Shown: positions 50,877-60,034, counted from the first letter of the stretch. The stretch: 64,000 bases of DNA from Kribbella pratensis (GCF_004365355.1 NZ_SODP01000004.1:1-64000); one strand, 5' to 3'. A program made the numbers and translations. Notes: generated by a model from the letters alone, not told the origin.

Positions 50877-52190
50877 TCAGGCTGCCGGGGCGAGCTTCGT
50901 GAGACCGTTGATGATCTTGTCCATCACGTCCCCGTCGCGCGGGTCGGTGAGGTTCGCGAGCAACTTCAAGGTGAACTTCATCAGCGTGGTGCGCGGCAGA
51001 CCGTACTTCGTGCACAGCCGCATCACCTCCGGATTTCCGATCAGCTTCACGAAGATCCGGCCGAGCGTGTAGTAGCCGCCGTACTCCTGCTTCAGCGCCT
51101 TCGGGTACGCCGTCAGCGCGCGTTCGCGCTGATTCGGCTGCCGGCGCAGTGCCTGGGCGGCGACCTCGGCGGCGAACGCCCCGGACTCCATCGCGTACGG
51201 GATGCCCTCGCCGTTGAACGGGTTGACCATGCCGCCGGCGTCGCCGAGCAGCATCAGGCCGCGGGTGTAGTGCGGCTGCCGGTTGAAGCCCATCGGCAGC
51301 GCCGCGCCGCGGATCGGGATGGTCTGGAACTCGTCGCGGAACTGCCACTCGTCCGGCGTGACCTTCAGCCACTGCTTCAGCAGGTCGGCGTAGTCGACCT
51401 TGCCGAACGCCTCGGAGGTGTTCAGGATGCCGAGGCCGACGTTGACCGTGCCGTCGCCCATCCCGAAGATCCAGCCGTACCCGGGCAGCAGCACCCGGCC
51501 GCCGGGCTGCTTCGGGTCGTCGGCCCACAGCTCCAGCCAGGACTCGAGGTAGTCGTCGTCGGTCCGCGGGCTGGTGAAGTACGTCCGCACGGCGACACCC
51601 ATTGGCCGGTCGTCGCGCTTGTGGATGCCCATCGCGATGCTCAGCCGGGACGAGTTGCCGTCGGCCGCCATCACCAGTGGCGCCCGGAACTCGATGTCGG
51701 CGCCGGCCCGGCGGCCGTTGTCGTCGACCGGCTTCGCGGTGACGCCGACGATGAAGCCGCGGTCGTCGAGGATCGGGGCCCCGACGTTGGTCCGCTCCCG
51801 CAGCCGCGCCCCGGCCTTCACGGCCTGCCGGGCCAGCATGTCGTCGAAGTCCATCCGGTTGCGGGTCAGGCCGTAGTTCGGGTGGCTGGACAGGTCCGGC
51901 CAGTCGAGCTGCAGCTGGTGCCCGGCGCCCTGGATCCGCAGACCGTAGTTGCGGATCCAGCCGGCCTCTTCGGAGATGTCGATGCCCATGTTGATCAGCT
52001 GCTTGGTGCCGCGCGGGGTGAGCCCGTCACCGCACACCTTCTCCCGCGGGAACGCGGTCTTCTCCAGCAGCAGTACGTCGAGTCCGGCGTTCGCCAGGTG
52101 GTACGCCGCCGCTGATCCGGCGGGCCCGGCTCCGACGACGATCACATCGGCGGTCTCCACCTGCTGCGCGCTCGGCACGCTCTGGCTCAT
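50877..52190 (-). CDS. menJ: Geranylgeranyl-reductase-family menaquinone reductase (437 aa)
   Basis: FAD-dependent reductase that saturates an isoprene unit of the menaquinone side chain (MenJ type), or another polyprenyl lipid. The N-terminal dinucleotide site is VVGAGPAGSAAAYHL. Further FAD-binding sites are YGWIFGMGDGTVNVGLG and GDAGGMVNPFNGEGI. The start MSQSVP at 52190 has AGGAATCGAG upstream. Placement between the menaquinone methyltransferase gene and the nuo operon fits a menaquinone role. A palindrome cluster lies in its upstream region. Confidence 0.88.
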   Translation of the reverse strand: MSQSVPSAQQVETADVIVVGAGPAGSAAAYHLANAGLDVLLLEKTAFPREKVCGDGLTPRGTKQLINMGIDISEEAGWIRNYGLRIQGAGHQLQLDWPDLSSHPNYGLTRNRMDFDDMLARQAVKAGARLRERTNVGAPILDDRGFIVGVTAKPVDDNGRRAGADIEFRAPLVMAADGNSSRLSIAMGIHKRDDRPMGVAVRTYFTSPRTDDDYLESWLELWADDPKQPGGRVLLPGYGWIFGMGDGTVNVGLGILNTSEAFGKVDYADLLKQWLKVTPDEWQFRDEFQTIPIRGAALPMGFNRQPHYTRGLMLLGDAGGMVNPFNGEGIPYAMESGAFAAEVAAQALRRQPNQRERALTAYPKALKQEYGGYYTLGRIFVKLIGNPEVMRLCTKYGLPRTTLMKFTLKLLANLTDPRDGDVMDKIINGLTKLAPAA

Positions 52191-52223
52191 CTCGATTCCT
52201 GGCCTGGCTGAGGGGGCTGGTGC

Positions 52224-52345
52224 GCTCGTGAATCGCTTCACGAGCACTCGTCACTTGACAGTCTAGGACTGCCTGACGCGGACACGAAACTCGCCCCAAC
52301 CCCCTTGCAGGCAAGCAAATTACGCTTAAGTTCCGTTGCGTAATT
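52224..52345. promoter_or_regulatory. Palindrome cluster between menG and the reductase gene
   Basis: Perfect pairs are GCTCGTGAA-TCGC-TTCACGAGC (52224-52245), CAGTC-TAG-GACTG (52258-52270), CTTGC/GCAAG near 52304-52315, and AATTACGC/GCGTAATT (52318-52325 with 52338-52345). The last overlaps the menG stop and could end that transcript; the first lies 34 bases before the reductase start and could be an operator or mRNA hairpin. Confidence 0.45.
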
Positions 52346-53063
52346 AAACGGCCGTGCTTTTGCTCCGGGACGGCTTCACTCCGCGATGGATGGCGACCAG
52401 GCCGCCGGTCAGGTTGCGCCACTGGACGTGGGTCCAGCCCGCCTCCTGGATGGTCCGGGCCAGGGGTTCCTGCGGGAGCCACGCGCGGGTGGACTCGGCC
52501 AGGTACTCGTACGCCTCGGGGTTGCTCGAGACCACCTTCGCGACGGCCGGTACGGCGCGCATCATGTACTCGAGGTACACGACCCGGAACGGCTTCCAGG
52601 TCGGATGTGACTGCTCGAGTACGACCAGTCGCCCGCCGGGGCGGGTCACCCGGAGCATCTCCTTCAGCGCGACCGTGACGTCGTTCACGTTCCGCAGCGC
52701 CCACGAGATCGTCACCACGTCGAAGGTGTCGTCGGTGAACGGGAGGCGGAGCGCGTCACCGGCGATCAAGTCGAGTTCGGGGTGCCGGCGCTTGCCCACC
52801 CGGAGCATGCCGACCGAGAAGTCGCACGACACCACCTCGGCGCCGGCCTCGCGGAGGTTGATGCTCGACGCACCGGTCCCGGCGGCCAGGTCGAGGATCT
52901 TCATCCCCTTCCGCGGTGCGATCTCCTTGAAGGTCTCCGGTCGCCAGTAGTGCTTCTCCAGACCCATCGTCGCGACCGCGTTGGTCCGGTCGTACCCCTC
53001 GGCCACGTTGTCGAACATGGCCGCCACGGCATGCGGTTCTTTACTCAGGTCTGCCTTCGTCAC
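52344..53063 (-). CDS. menG: Demethylmenaquinone methyltransferase (239 aa)
   Basis: UbiE/MenG-family SAM-dependent C-methyltransferase catalysing the last ring step of menaquinone synthesis. The N-terminal VAAMFDNVAEGYDRTN and the SAM motif LDLAAGTGASS are diagnostic. ISWALRNVNDV and VLEQSHPTWKPF also fit. GTG 53063 is the start. It is divergent from the isochorismate synthase gene, which acts at the pathway entry. Confidence 0.93.
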   Translation of the reverse strand: MTKADLSKEPHAVAAMFDNVAEGYDRTNAVATMGLEKHYWRPETFKEIAPRKGMKILDLAAGTGASSINLREAGAEVVSCDFSVGMLRVGKRRHPELDLIAGDALRLPFTDDTFDVVTISWALRNVNDVTVALKEMLRVTRPGGRLVVLEQSHPTWKPFRVVYLEYMMRAVPAVAKVVSSNPEAYEYLAESTRAWLPQEPLARTIQEAGWTHVQWRNLTGGLVAIHRGVKPSRSKSTAV

Positions 53064-53192
53064 CTGTCTAGTTCATCACGGGTGAGGCGGTCCGCCGGTG
53101 GGCAGGCATACGCTTGCATCTCGTGAGTACATCTCTTGGGAGCCGTCCGGCCGCCGCACCCCGGGGCCGCAGCGCGTGCGAGGAGTGGTCCC

Positions 53193-54455
53193 GTGAGTTT
53201 GTCTGAGCCGGTTCGCCACCAGGCTCCGCGCCTGGTGGTCCGCAGCCAGGTGGTCGACGATGTGTCCGCGCACCTGCTGGACCATCTGCCCGCCGAAGGG
53301 GGACTCGCCTGGGTCCGGCGGGGCGACGGCCACGTCGGCTGGGGCGTTGCCGCCCGGCTTGATGTTGCCGGTGGCAACCGCTTCCAGGACGCGATGCGCT
53401 GGTGGCAGGAGCTCACGTCGGCGGCGGTGGTGCGCGACGACGTCGGCGTACCGGGGTCCGGACTGGTCTGCTTCGGATCGTTCGGCTTCACCGACCAGGA
53501 CCCGAGCATTCTGGTCGTCCCCGAAATCATCGTCGGCCGTCGCGCCGGCACCACCTGGGTGACCACGGTCTCGCCGGCCAGCTCACTGGCCGCAGCACCC
53601 GAGCTGGTCACCCACAAGCCGTCCCCGGTGTACGACGTGACGTTCGCGGACGGCGCCCGGACCGGAACCGACTGGTCGAGCATCGTCGCGGAGGCCGTAC
53701 GCCGGATCACCGGCGGCGAGCTCGACAAGGTGGTGCTCGCCCGCGACCTGATCGCGATCGCGGCGCAGCCGATCGATCTGCGCTGGCCGCTGCACCGGCT
53801 CGCCACGTCGTACCCGAACTGCTGGACGTTCTCCGTCGACGGCCTCATCGGCGCGACGCCGGAGCTGCTCGTACGCCGGGAGAAGGGCCTGATCACGTCG
53901 CGCGTGCTCGCCGGCACGATCCGCCGTACCGGGGACGACGCGCACGACCTGGCACTGGCCGCGTCGTTGGCCCGGTCGTCCAAGGACCTCGAAGAGCACG
54001 AGTACGCCGTCCGGTCGGTCGCCGACGCGCTCGAGCCGCACTGCAAGTCGATGAACGTGCCCGAGACGCCGTTCGTCCTCCACCTGCCGAACGTGATGCA
54101 CCTCGCGACTGACGTCGCCGGCGTCGCGAACAACGGCGCGTCCGCTCTGGGTCTGGCTGCAGCGCTGCACCCTTCCGCGGCGATCTGCGGTACGCCTACG
54201 CCTGTCGCGCGCGACCTGATCGGTGAGATCGAGGGCATGCAACGCGGACGCTTCAGCGGGCCGGTCGGATGGATGGACGCTGCCGGTGACGGCGAGTGGT
54301 GCATCGCGCTTCGATGTGGCCAGGCCGACCCGGAGAACCCGCGCCGCATGCGCTTGTTCGCCGGGGCCGGGATCGTCGCCGGCTCCAACCCGGACGCCGA
54401 ACTGGCCGAAACGAACGCCAAGCTGGTACCGATGAGAGACGCGCTAGGAGATTGA
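53193..54455 (+). CDS. menF: Isochorismate synthase (420 aa)
   Basis: Chorismate-binding family enzyme converting chorismate to isochorismate. Diagnostic parts are GGELDKVVLARDL, IGATPELLVRREKG, LAGTIRRTGDD, HLATDVAGV in the centre and HPSAAICGTPTPVA with GPVGWMDAAGDGEW near the C-terminus. GTG 53193 has GAGGAG upstream. Context (menG, menJ, polyprenyl synthase) points to menaquinone rather than siderophore synthesis. Entry enzyme of the pathway, divergent from menG. Confidence 0.92.
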   Translation: MSLSEPVRHQAPRLVVRSQVVDDVSAHLLDHLPAEGGLAWVRRGDGHVGWGVAARLDVAGGNRFQDAMRWWQELTSAAVVRDDVGVPGSGLVCFGSFGFTDQDPSILVVPEIIVGRRAGTTWVTTVSPASSLAAAPELVTHKPSPVYDVTFADGARTGTDWSSIVAEAVRRITGGELDKVVLARDLIAIAAQPIDLRWPLHRLATSYPNCWTFSVDGLIGATPELLVRREKGLITSRVLAGTIRRTGDDAHDLALAASLARSSKDLEEHEYAVRSVADALEPHCKSMNVPETPFVLHLPNVMHLATDVAGVANNGASALGLAAALHPSAAICGTPTPVARDLIGEIEGMQRGRFSGPVGWMDAAGDGEWCIALRCGQADPENPRRMRLFAGAGIVAGSNPDAELAETNAKLVPMRDALGD

Positions 54456-54456
54456 G

Positions 54457-55074
54457 TTGAAGCTCACCAAGTTCACCCATGCTTGTGTTCGGTTGGAGAA
54501 GGACGGCAAGGTTCTGCTGATCGATCCCGGATCGTTCAGTGAGGACGCCGCCTTCGAGAAGGCGGACGCGATCCTCGTCACGCACGAGCACCAGGATCAC
54601 CTGGACGTCGACCGGGTCGCGGCGCTCGACGTACCCGTTTACACGAACGCCGGCGTCGCCGCGCAACTGACTGCGCTGGGCGAGCGCGTCCATGTGGTCG
54701 AGGGCGGGCAGTCGTTCGAGGCCGCGGGTTTCTCGGTGAGTGCCTATGGCAAGGACCACGCGGTGATCCTGCCCGAGTGGGGCGTGCCGTGCGAGAACAT
54801 CGGCTTCCTCGTCGACGACGCCGTGTACCACCCGGGCGACTCGTTCACGCAGCCCGATCGCGCCGTACACACCAACCTCGTGCCGATCTCCGGCCCGTGG
54901 TTCGCGCTCCCGCCGGCCGTCGAGTACGCCCGCTCGATCAAGTCCCAGCAGACCGTCGGCATCCACGACGCCCTGCTCAGCCCGATCGGCCAGAGCATGT
55001 TCTCCCGCTTCCTCAACGCCGACGACCGGCCCTACCTCGGCCTTGCCCCGGGCGAGTCCACCGAGATCGACTGA
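54457..55074 (+). CDS. MBL-fold metallo-hydrolase (205 aa)
   Basis: Metallo-beta-lactamase-fold protein with the zinc motif VTHEHQDHLD. The UlaG/UPF0173-like order is HACVRLEKDGKVLLIDPG then VYHPGDSF. The start is TTG 54457 with AGGAG 7 bases upstream, only one base after the isochorismate synthase stop, so it belongs to the same operon. The substrate is unknown; a role in menaquinone chemistry is possible but unsupported. The 3' end overlaps the convergent membrane-protein gene by 43 bases. Confidence 0.85.
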   Translation: MKLTKFTHACVRLEKDGKVLLIDPGSFSEDAAFEKADAILVTHEHQDHLDVDRVAALDVPVYTNAGVAAQLTALGERVHVVEGGQSFEAAGFSVSAYGKDHAVILPEWGVPCENIGFLVDDAVYHPGDSFTQPDRAVHTNLVPISGPWFALPPAVEYARSIKSQQTVGIHDALLSPIGQSMFSRFLNADDRPYLGLAPGESTEID

Positions 55075-56171
55075 AAGGGCCAGCGGCGCCCGATCGCCAC
55101 GTGCAGGATGATGGAGACCGCGAGGGCGTTGAGGGTGGCGTGGCCGACCCAGTCGTCCGCGGCGCTGTGCGTCAGATGCATCGCGCCGGCGGTCGCCTGC
55201 AAGGCCACCGCTGATACGGCCGTCAGCGTCAGTGTGATCACCAACAGGGCCGCGCGATTGCTGAGCCAACCCTCGAACAGCATGCCGATCAACAGGCCGG
55301 CGGCGATGAAGCAGCCACTGAGCGCGGCGATGCGCGAAGGAGTCAGCTCCAGCAGTTGACGCAGTACGAGGTAGCTGACGATCCCGCCGCCGATGACCGT
55401 CACATGGGCGATCGTGAGGCGAACCGCCCGACTCGCGACGGTCGCGAACGGCCACCCGCGCCAGACGACGAAACAGAGCACCTGCCAGGCGCCGATCAGG
55501 ACAAGCACCGCGCCGAGTACGGCGCCTGGCACCGGCCCGTCCCGCGCGATCACATCCGAACCAGCCGGCGGCTCGACTTGTACGACGGTCAGATAGCCGG
55601 TAATCGCAATGGCCCACGCGATCAGGACCACGATCGGACCGGCGACCAGCGGGTGCAGGCGCCGGAACGGCCAGCCCTCACCGACGAGCGTGATCTCCAG
55701 CGTGGCAACGAAGGCCAGCCCGGCGAGCGGCATGGTCGCGGGGAACGTGGGTACGTGGCCTGGACCGGGCGAAGGATCGAACAGGGCCACGGGATCGAGA
55801 CGGCCGGCCAGAGTCTGACCGACGGCCGTCAGGGCGATCGCACCCGCAACGATGAGCACCGTATCGGCCCAGCCGGACCAACTGCTGCGTAGCTGGGTGC
55901 CCGGCCAATCCTCCCACCAGAAGGCGATCATCACGACGAGTGGCAGGGAGAACGTCACCAGCGGTGCGAGGAGGCGGGTCGAACCGTTGCCCCCAGCACC
56001 GATCGCCAGCAGCACCGCGATCGGGACGACGAGCAACAGGCCGAGCAGGCCGAGCGCGGGCTGCCGGGACGACCGCGAACCAGTAGTGCGTGGTTGCGAG
56101 AGGGGTGGTCGTTCCGGCAGCCGGGACCGGCCGGCGGGCACCGCGGAGCCCGTCGGCCCACTGTCGCTCAT
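55032..56171 (-). CDS. Five-repeat integral membrane protein coupled to a molybdenum hydroxylase (379 aa)
   Basis: About ten hydrophobic helices after a Pro/Ser/Arg-rich N-terminus of 38 residues. Aromatic turn motifs recur about every 62-78 residues: WWEDWPG (85-91), GEGWPF (164-169), WRGWPF (237-242), FEGW (299-302) and GRRWPF (361-366). This suggests five copies of a two-helix unit. In the last unit His344 and His357 are 13 apart in one helix, the spacing of heme-b ligands in cytochrome b. ATG 56171 overlaps the hydroxylase large-subunit stop (ATGA), so it is made together with that enzyme. I recognise no family. A membrane electron acceptor or anchor is a hypothesis. Confidence 0.8.
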   Translation of the reverse strand: MSDSGPTGSAVPAGRSRLPERPPLSQPRTTGSRSSRQPALGLLGLLLVVPIAVLLAIGAGGNGSTRLLAPLVTFSLPLVVMIAFWWEDWPGTQLRSSWSGWADTVLIVAGAIALTAVGQTLAGRLDPVALFDPSPGPGHVPTFPATMPLAGLAFVATLEITLVGEGWPFRRLHPLVAGPIVVLIAWAIAITGYLTVVQVEPPAGSDVIARDGPVPGAVLGAVLVLIGAWQVLCFVVWRGWPFATVASRAVRLTIAHVTVIGGGIVSYLVLRQLLELTPSRIAALSGCFIAAGLLIGMLFEGWLSNRAALLVITLTLTAVSAVALQATAGAMHLTHSAADDWVGHATLNALAVSIILHVAIGRRWPFQSISVDSPGARPR

Positions 56172-58417
56172 TGCCCGTCGGCGGCGGGATCCATCACCAA
56201 CTCCGGCGCCATCGGCAGACTGCGGATCCGCCGGCCGGTCGCGTGGAACACCGCGTTCGCGATGGCGGCCGCGACACCGACCTGACCGATCTCGCCCACA
56301 CCCTTGGCGCCGAGCGGACCGACCAGTTCGTCGTCCACGTCAACGAAGTCGACCCTGACCTCGGGCGCGTCGGCATTGACCGGCACCAGGTACTCGGCCA
56401 GGTTCGTCTCCGCCCACCGGCCGTAGCGGGGATCCATGTGATTGCCTTCGAGGAGCGCCTGGCTCATCCCCCACAACATGCCGCCCATCAACTGGCTGTG
56501 GGCCAGCAGCGGGTTGAGCACGCGCCCCGGCGCGAACGCGCCGTTCAGCCGGCGCACGCGAACCAGGCCCAGCTCGGGATCGACCGCGACCTCGGCGAAC
56601 TGGGCGCCGAACGTGAGCAGCCCGTGCGGTGTGTCCAGGGGCGGTGGCCGCCAGGTGCCGAGCGCCTCGGCGTCGGACATGTGGTTGCGCGACAGCAGCT
56701 CCCGATAGGTGTCGACCGCGCCAGGACGTTCGGCGGACGTCAGGTGCCCGTCGGCCACCTTCACCGAAGCTGGTGCGGCTCCGTGCAGGGCAGATTGTTC
56801 ATCGCCGACGGCCAACGCGATCAGCTGCTCGCGCAGCGCCGTGCCGGCCGCGTGGACCGCGGAGCTGACCATGCCGGCACCGGCCGAGCCGACGGCCGCC
56901 GTACTGTTCGGCAGGTCGCTGTCGCCGGCCTGGAACTCCATATCGCGCAGGGCGACGCCGAGGGCGTCGGCGCCGACCTGCGTGGCCATCGTGAGCACGC
57001 CGGTGCCGAACTCCTGGGTCGAGGTCTGCACGATCGCGCTGCCGTCGGCGAAGATCCGGGCCCGCGCACGCTGCGGCGGCATGAAGAACGCGATCGGGTA
57101 CGCCGCAGCCGCCACGCCGGTGCCGATCAACCACTCGCCGTCACGCGTCGTCCGTGGGGCAGGGTTCCGGTCGGACCACCCGAACCGCTCGGCGCCGAGG
57201 CGAAGGCACTCCACCAGCCCGTCACTGGACCAGGGATGGCCGAACGGGTCGACCGGCGTGTGGTTGCGCAGCCTCAGCTCGACCGGGTCGATGGCCAGGT
57301 GAGAGGCGAGCTCGTCCATCGCGGTCTCGAGCGTGAAGACGCCGAGCGACTCGCCCGGGCCGCGGGTGAACGTCGGCGTCATCGTGTTGCCCTTGATCAG
57401 CCGGTGGATACCGAGATAGTTCTCGCAGCCGTAGAGCTGGGACGAGACGCCGGTCGCCGGTTCGGCCCAGTCGTCGAACGGCGAGGTGATCGACAGCTTC
57501 TCGTGCCGGATCGCGGTCAGCTGCCCGTCCCGCGTGGCACCGATCGCGATCCGCTGCTCCTGTTCCTCACGGTGCCCGTTGGAGGTGAACATCTGTGGCC
57601 GGGTGAGCATCAGCTTCACCGGCCGGCCGACGTACCGCGACGCCATCGCGGTCAGCGTCACATTCGGCCACACCATTGCCTTGGCGCCGAACCCGCCGCC
57701 CACGAACCGGGTGATGACCCGGACGCGGGCGATCGGCAGACCGAGCAGGAGGGCCACGGTCTGCTGAGTGGCGCGGATGCCCTGGGTCGACTCGTACAGC
57801 GTCAGGTTGCCGCCGTCCCAGGTCGCCACCGTCGACGGAGCTTCGATCGGGTTGTGGTGGTTGGCCGCCATCTTGTAGGCCACCTCGACCCGCACGTCCG
57901 CTGCGGCCAGTCCGGCCTCCACGTCGCCGCGCTCGCTGCGCGCCGGCATCAGGCCGCCGAAGAGCCGCTCCGCTTCGTAAGCCTGGTCGCGGCCCTCGTC
58001 GATCGTGGTGATCGACTTGGTCGGTTGGTACGAGATCCGCACCAACGAGGCAGCGTGCTGCGCCTGTTCGTACTCCTCCGCGACCACGAGTGCGACCGGC
58101 TGTCCGGCGTACTGGACGACGTCGTCCTGCATCGGGAAGAAGCTCTCGCCCGGAGCGGGGCCGCCGACCAGGGACGGCAACAGATGGGGCTCGGCCGCGA
58201 TCTTCGGCAGATCCTCCGGGGTGAGTACGGCGAGCACGCCCTCGGCGGCCCGCGCCGCCTCGGCGTCGATCGCCGTCACCCGCCCGCTGGCGATGGTGGC
58301 CCCGACGACGGCCAGATAGGTCATCCCGGGCAGACCGATCTCGGCGGAGTACTTCGCCGCGCCGGTGACCTTGGCCGGGCCGTCCACCCGCGTGACCGGC
58401 GTACCGACGGCGCTCAT
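56168..58417 (-). CDS. Xanthine dehydrogenase family molybdopterin-binding subunit, PaoC-like (749 aa)
   Basis: Catalytic subunit of a three-subunit molybdenum hydroxylase (aldehyde oxidoreductase PaoC/YagR type). DGPAKVTGAAKYSAEI begins the protein. FVGGGFGAKAMVWPN, TFTRGPGESLGVFTLE and GAKGVGEIGQVG (active-site Glu) follow. There is no signal peptide, so it is cytoplasmic, unlike the Tat-type enzyme earlier in the window. Operon order is [2Fe-2S], FAD, catalytic subunit, membrane protein, all with ATGA overlaps. Substrates are probably aldehydes or N-heterocycles. Confidence 0.92.
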   Translation of the reverse strand: MSAVGTPVTRVDGPAKVTGAAKYSAEIGLPGMTYLAVVGATIASGRVTAIDAEAARAAEGVLAVLTPEDLPKIAAEPHLLPSLVGGPAPGESFFPMQDDVVQYAGQPVALVVAEEYEQAQHAASLVRISYQPTKSITTIDEGRDQAYEAERLFGGLMPARSERGDVEAGLAAADVRVEVAYKMAANHHNPIEAPSTVATWDGGNLTLYESTQGIRATQQTVALLLGLPIARVRVITRFVGGGFGAKAMVWPNVTLTAMASRYVGRPVKLMLTRPQMFTSNGHREEQEQRIAIGATRDGQLTAIRHEKLSITSPFDDWAEPATGVSSQLYGCENYLGIHRLIKGNTMTPTFTRGPGESLGVFTLETAMDELASHLAIDPVELRLRNHTPVDPFGHPWSSDGLVECLRLGAERFGWSDRNPAPRTTRDGEWLIGTGVAAAAYPIAFFMPPQRARARIFADGSAIVQTSTQEFGTGVLTMATQVGADALGVALRDMEFQAGDSDLPNSTAAVGSAGAGMVSSAVHAAGTALREQLIALAVGDEQSALHGAAPASVKVADGHLTSAERPGAVDTYRELLSRNHMSDAEALGTWRPPPLDTPHGLLTFGAQFAEVAVDPELGLVRVRRLNGAFAPGRVLNPLLAHSQLMGGMLWGMSQALLEGNHMDPRYGRWAETNLAEYLVPVNADAPEVRVDFVDVDDELVGPLGAKGVGEIGQVGVAAAIANAVFHATGRRIRSLPMAPELVMDPAADGQ

Positions 58418-59406
58418 GACTGGCTCCTGTTCAAGCTGTGGACGAGGCCCCGCACCATCGCCCGCTGGGCTAGCTCGACCTTGAACGCGTTGTGCTCCCG
58501 TACGACGGCCTCCGCCAGCTCGGCCGCGGCAGCCTGCCGAAACGACGTCTCGTTCGCCGGCCTTCCGACGAGTGCGGCCTCGGCCCGGCGCGCCCGCCAG
58601 GGCTTGGTACCGACACCGCCCATGGCGATCCGCACGCCTGTGACCAGGTTGTCGTCGACCTCGATCGCGGCGGCGACCGATACCAGGGCGAACTCGTACG
58701 ACTGCCGGTCGCGGAACTTGAGATAGACCGAGCCGCGGCCGATCGGCGCACCGGGTACGTCGATCCCGACGATGAGCTCACCCAGAGCGATCGGATGCTC
58801 GAGCTGCGGTGTGTCGCCGGGCAGCAGGAAGAAGTCGTCGAACGGGATCGCGCGCTCGCCGTCCGGCCCGACCGTCCGGATGACGGCGTCGAACGCCACC
58901 AGCGCAACGGCGACATCGGAGGGATGCGTGGCGATGCAGTGCTCACTCGTGCCGAGGATCGCGTGCCCTCTGTTGAATCCGTCGAGCGCCGCGCAGCCGG
59001 ACCCGAGCTCACGCTTGTTGCATGGCGAGACGCCGTCGCGCAGGTAGGCACAGCGGGTGCGCTGGCGGAGATTGCCGCCCAACGACGCCATGTTGCGCAG
59101 CTGCTCCGAGGCTCCGAGCAGCAAGGCCCGGGAGATCGCCGGGTAGCGCTCGACGACACTCGGCGTACGCGCGACGTCGCTCATCCGCGCGAGGGCACCG
59201 ATGTGCAAGCCGCCGTCGGGTAGGTCCTCGACTCCACGCAGCGGCAACTCGTTGATGTCCACGAGATGCTCGGAGTGGGAGATGCCGGCCCGGATCAGAT
59301 CGACCTCGGTGGTCCCACCCGCGAGGAACGCGCTTGCCTGGTTCGCCGTCGCCAGCGCGATCGCGTCCTGTACGTCCGCGGCCCGGCTGTAGGTGAGGGG
59401 CCTCAT
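58414..59406 (-). CDS. Molybdenum hydroxylase FAD-binding subunit, PaoB-like (330 aa)
   Basis: CO dehydrogenase-type FAD domain with FLAGGTTEVDLIRAG and ASLGGNLRQRTRC. Cys119, 129, 138 and 157 (RCAYLRDGVSPCNKRELGSGC region and SEHC) match the extra [4Fe-4S] insertion found in E. coli PaoB, so this is a PaoB-type subunit. ATG 59406 overlaps the [2Fe-2S] subunit stop (ATGA); a longer upstream frame is only its shadow. Confidence 0.9.
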   Translation of the reverse strand: MRPLTYSRAADVQDAIALATANQASAFLAGGTTEVDLIRAGISHSEHLVDINELPLRGVEDLPDGGLHIGALARMSDVARTPSVVERYPAISRALLLGASEQLRNMASLGGNLRQRTRCAYLRDGVSPCNKRELGSGCAALDGFNRGHAILGTSEHCIATHPSDVAVALVAFDAVIRTVGPDGERAIPFDDFFLLPGDTPQLEHPIALGELIVGIDVPGAPIGRGSVYLKFRDRQSYEFALVSVAAAIEVDDNLVTGVRIAMGGVGTKPWRARRAEAALVGRPANETSFRQAAAAELAEAVVREHNAFKVELAQRAMVRGLVHSLNRSQS

Positions 59407-59897
59407 GGCCTTCCTCCCGCCTCGTCGCGGACGTGCCGGATGGCCGCCCGGATGTTCGGGTACGCCGCACACCGGCAGATGTTGCCGCTCATGAACTCGC
59501 TGATGTCTTCATCGGTGGCGGCGTTGCCCTCTTCGATCACCTTGATCGCGGACATGATCTGGCCGGACGTGCAGTAACCGCACTGGAAGGCGTCGTACTC
59601 GATGAACGCTCGCTGCATCGGATGCAACTGGTCGCCGTCGGCGAGCCCTTCGATCGTGACGATGTCGTGCCCCGAAGCGGCGGCCGCCAGCGTCAGGCAG
59701 GCGAGCACCCGGCGGCCGTCGATCCACACCGTGCACGACCCGCACGTCCCTTGGTCGCACCCCTTCTTGCTACCGGTCAGATCGAGGTGCTCACGCAACG
59801 CGTCGAGCAGACTGACGCGCGGCTCGAGTACGACGACGTGCTGCCGGCCGTTGATCCGGAGCGGCACCTCGGTCGCTGCTGCTTCGACAGTTGTCAT
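59403..59897 (-). CDS. Molybdenum hydroxylase [2Fe-2S] subunit, PaoA-like (164 aa)
   Basis: Two [2Fe-2S] domains: KKGCDQGTCGSCTVWIDG with ACLTLA, then FQCGYCTSGQIM and NICRCAAYPNIRAAI. The E. coli homologue PaoA is exported by Tat; here the N-terminus has no signal, so the complex stays in the cytoplasm. First gene of the operon. The 137-base gap to the divergent LAL regulator must contain its promoter. Confidence 0.92.
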   Translation of the reverse strand: MTTVEAAATEVPLRINGRQHVVVLEPRVSLLDALREHLDLTGSKKGCDQGTCGSCTVWIDGRRVLACLTLAAAASGHDIVTIEGLADGDQLHPMQRAFIEYDAFQCGYCTSGQIMSAIKVIEEGNAATDEDISEFMSGNICRCAAYPNIRAAIRHVRDEAGGRP

Positions 59898-60022
59898 GGC
59901 GCGACGTACCTCCGCTACTCGTGGTGATCCGAAGCCTTCCGCGTCGTCTCGCCATTCGTATCCGGGAGTCCCGGGGTTCGATCACCGGACCGGGAGTCAT
60001 GGTCCCGGGGGTCGAACCGGTC

Positions 60023-60028
60023 TATTTT
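60023..60028 (+). promoter_or_regulatory. -10-like TATTTT of the LAL regulator
   Basis: TATTTT ends 6 bases before ATG 60035, and no ribosome binding site is present, as for the other leaderless candidates in the window. No clear -35. Confidence 0.4.
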
Positions 60029-60034
60029 CAGACC

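Noticed and set aside
59891..60034. TTG start and extended N-terminus for the second LAL regulator
   Set aside because: The extension overlaps the divergent hydroxylase promoter region and is not like LAL N-termini; 60035 fits the family and the -10 hexamer.
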